A program made the translations under genes and the position numbers. The notes under the pieces were generated by a model that had not been told where the DNA came from, did not search any database, and saw only the letters and a list, made by a program, of their open reading frames with translations. From Rhizobium acidisoli (GTDB lineage Bacteria > Pseudomonadota > Alphaproteobacteria > Rhizobiales > Rhizobiaceae), in assembly GCF_002531755.2 (NCBI RefSeq), contig NZ_CP034998.1:4022501-4086500 (forward strand): a stretch of 64,000 nucleotides of DNA. Reading direction: 5' to 3'. Each line of letters opens with the position of its first letter. The stretch's first letter is position 1. Shown piece by piece: positions 62,544-64,000 of this stretch.

Positions 62544-64000
<1,457 letters not shown>

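Overview
The window looks like a chromosomal segment of a Rhizobium species of the leguminosarum/etli group. The evidence is high GC with an alphaproteobacterial codon pattern, the pyc - expR-like LuxR - ndvA order known from Sinorhizobium, a full cyclic beta-1,2-glucan locus (ndvA, an opgC-type succinyltransferase, a 2839-residue ndvB), and the tRNA-Ser - rplU - rpmA - obgE - proB block. No database search was possible; names rest on motifs visible in the translations and on knowledge of the families.

Layout. 1-6.9 kb: start of an FMN reductase, pyruvate carboxylase, a LuxR-type regulator, and ndvA. 6.9-8.3 kb: an insertion-like patch with an IS200/IS605-type right-end RNA fold, a cupin-type phosphoglucose isomerase and a VOC protein. 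8.3-18.2 kb: opgC and ndvB. NdvB makes the glucan, NdvA exports it and OpgC probably decorates it in the periplasm. 18.2-19.4 kb: two small genes. 19.4-25.8 kb: a leftward operon for a peptide ABC importer preceded by an M19 dipeptidase. 25.9-29.6 kb: a leftward sugar/polyol ABC importer (binding protein, double ATPase, permease). 29.9-37 kb: DUF1993, a sulfatase overlapping galE, a ThuA-like protein, a GNAT, DUF2934, DUF6880 and a DsbA-like gene that has lost its start.

37.035-59.204 kb: an integrated element of about 22.15 kb in the 3' end of tRNA-Ser(CGA), bounded by a 16-bp direct repeat. It carries a P4-type tyrosine integrase at one end and an excisionase-like HTH protein at the other, a primase-helicase with a cluster of 9-bp iterons, a serine recombinase, a small set of podovirus-like genes (tail fibre, 753-residue ejection-type protein, two small genes), and a cargo zone next to the integrase. 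The cargo includes DUF2806, an AbiC-like membrane protein, an SRAP protein, an ATP-dependent DNA ligase beside a LexA-type box, DUF4238, a Panacea antitoxin with a membrane partner, a nuclease and DUF6804. I see no terminase large subunit, portal, capsid or lysis gene, so it is either a phage satellite or a reduced prophage. This is the most unusual part of the window.

59.2-64 kb: core chromosome resumes with tRNA-Ser, rplU-rpmA, two overlapping RimJ-like acetyltransferases, an endonuclease/exonuclease/phosphatase protein, obgE and the start of proB.
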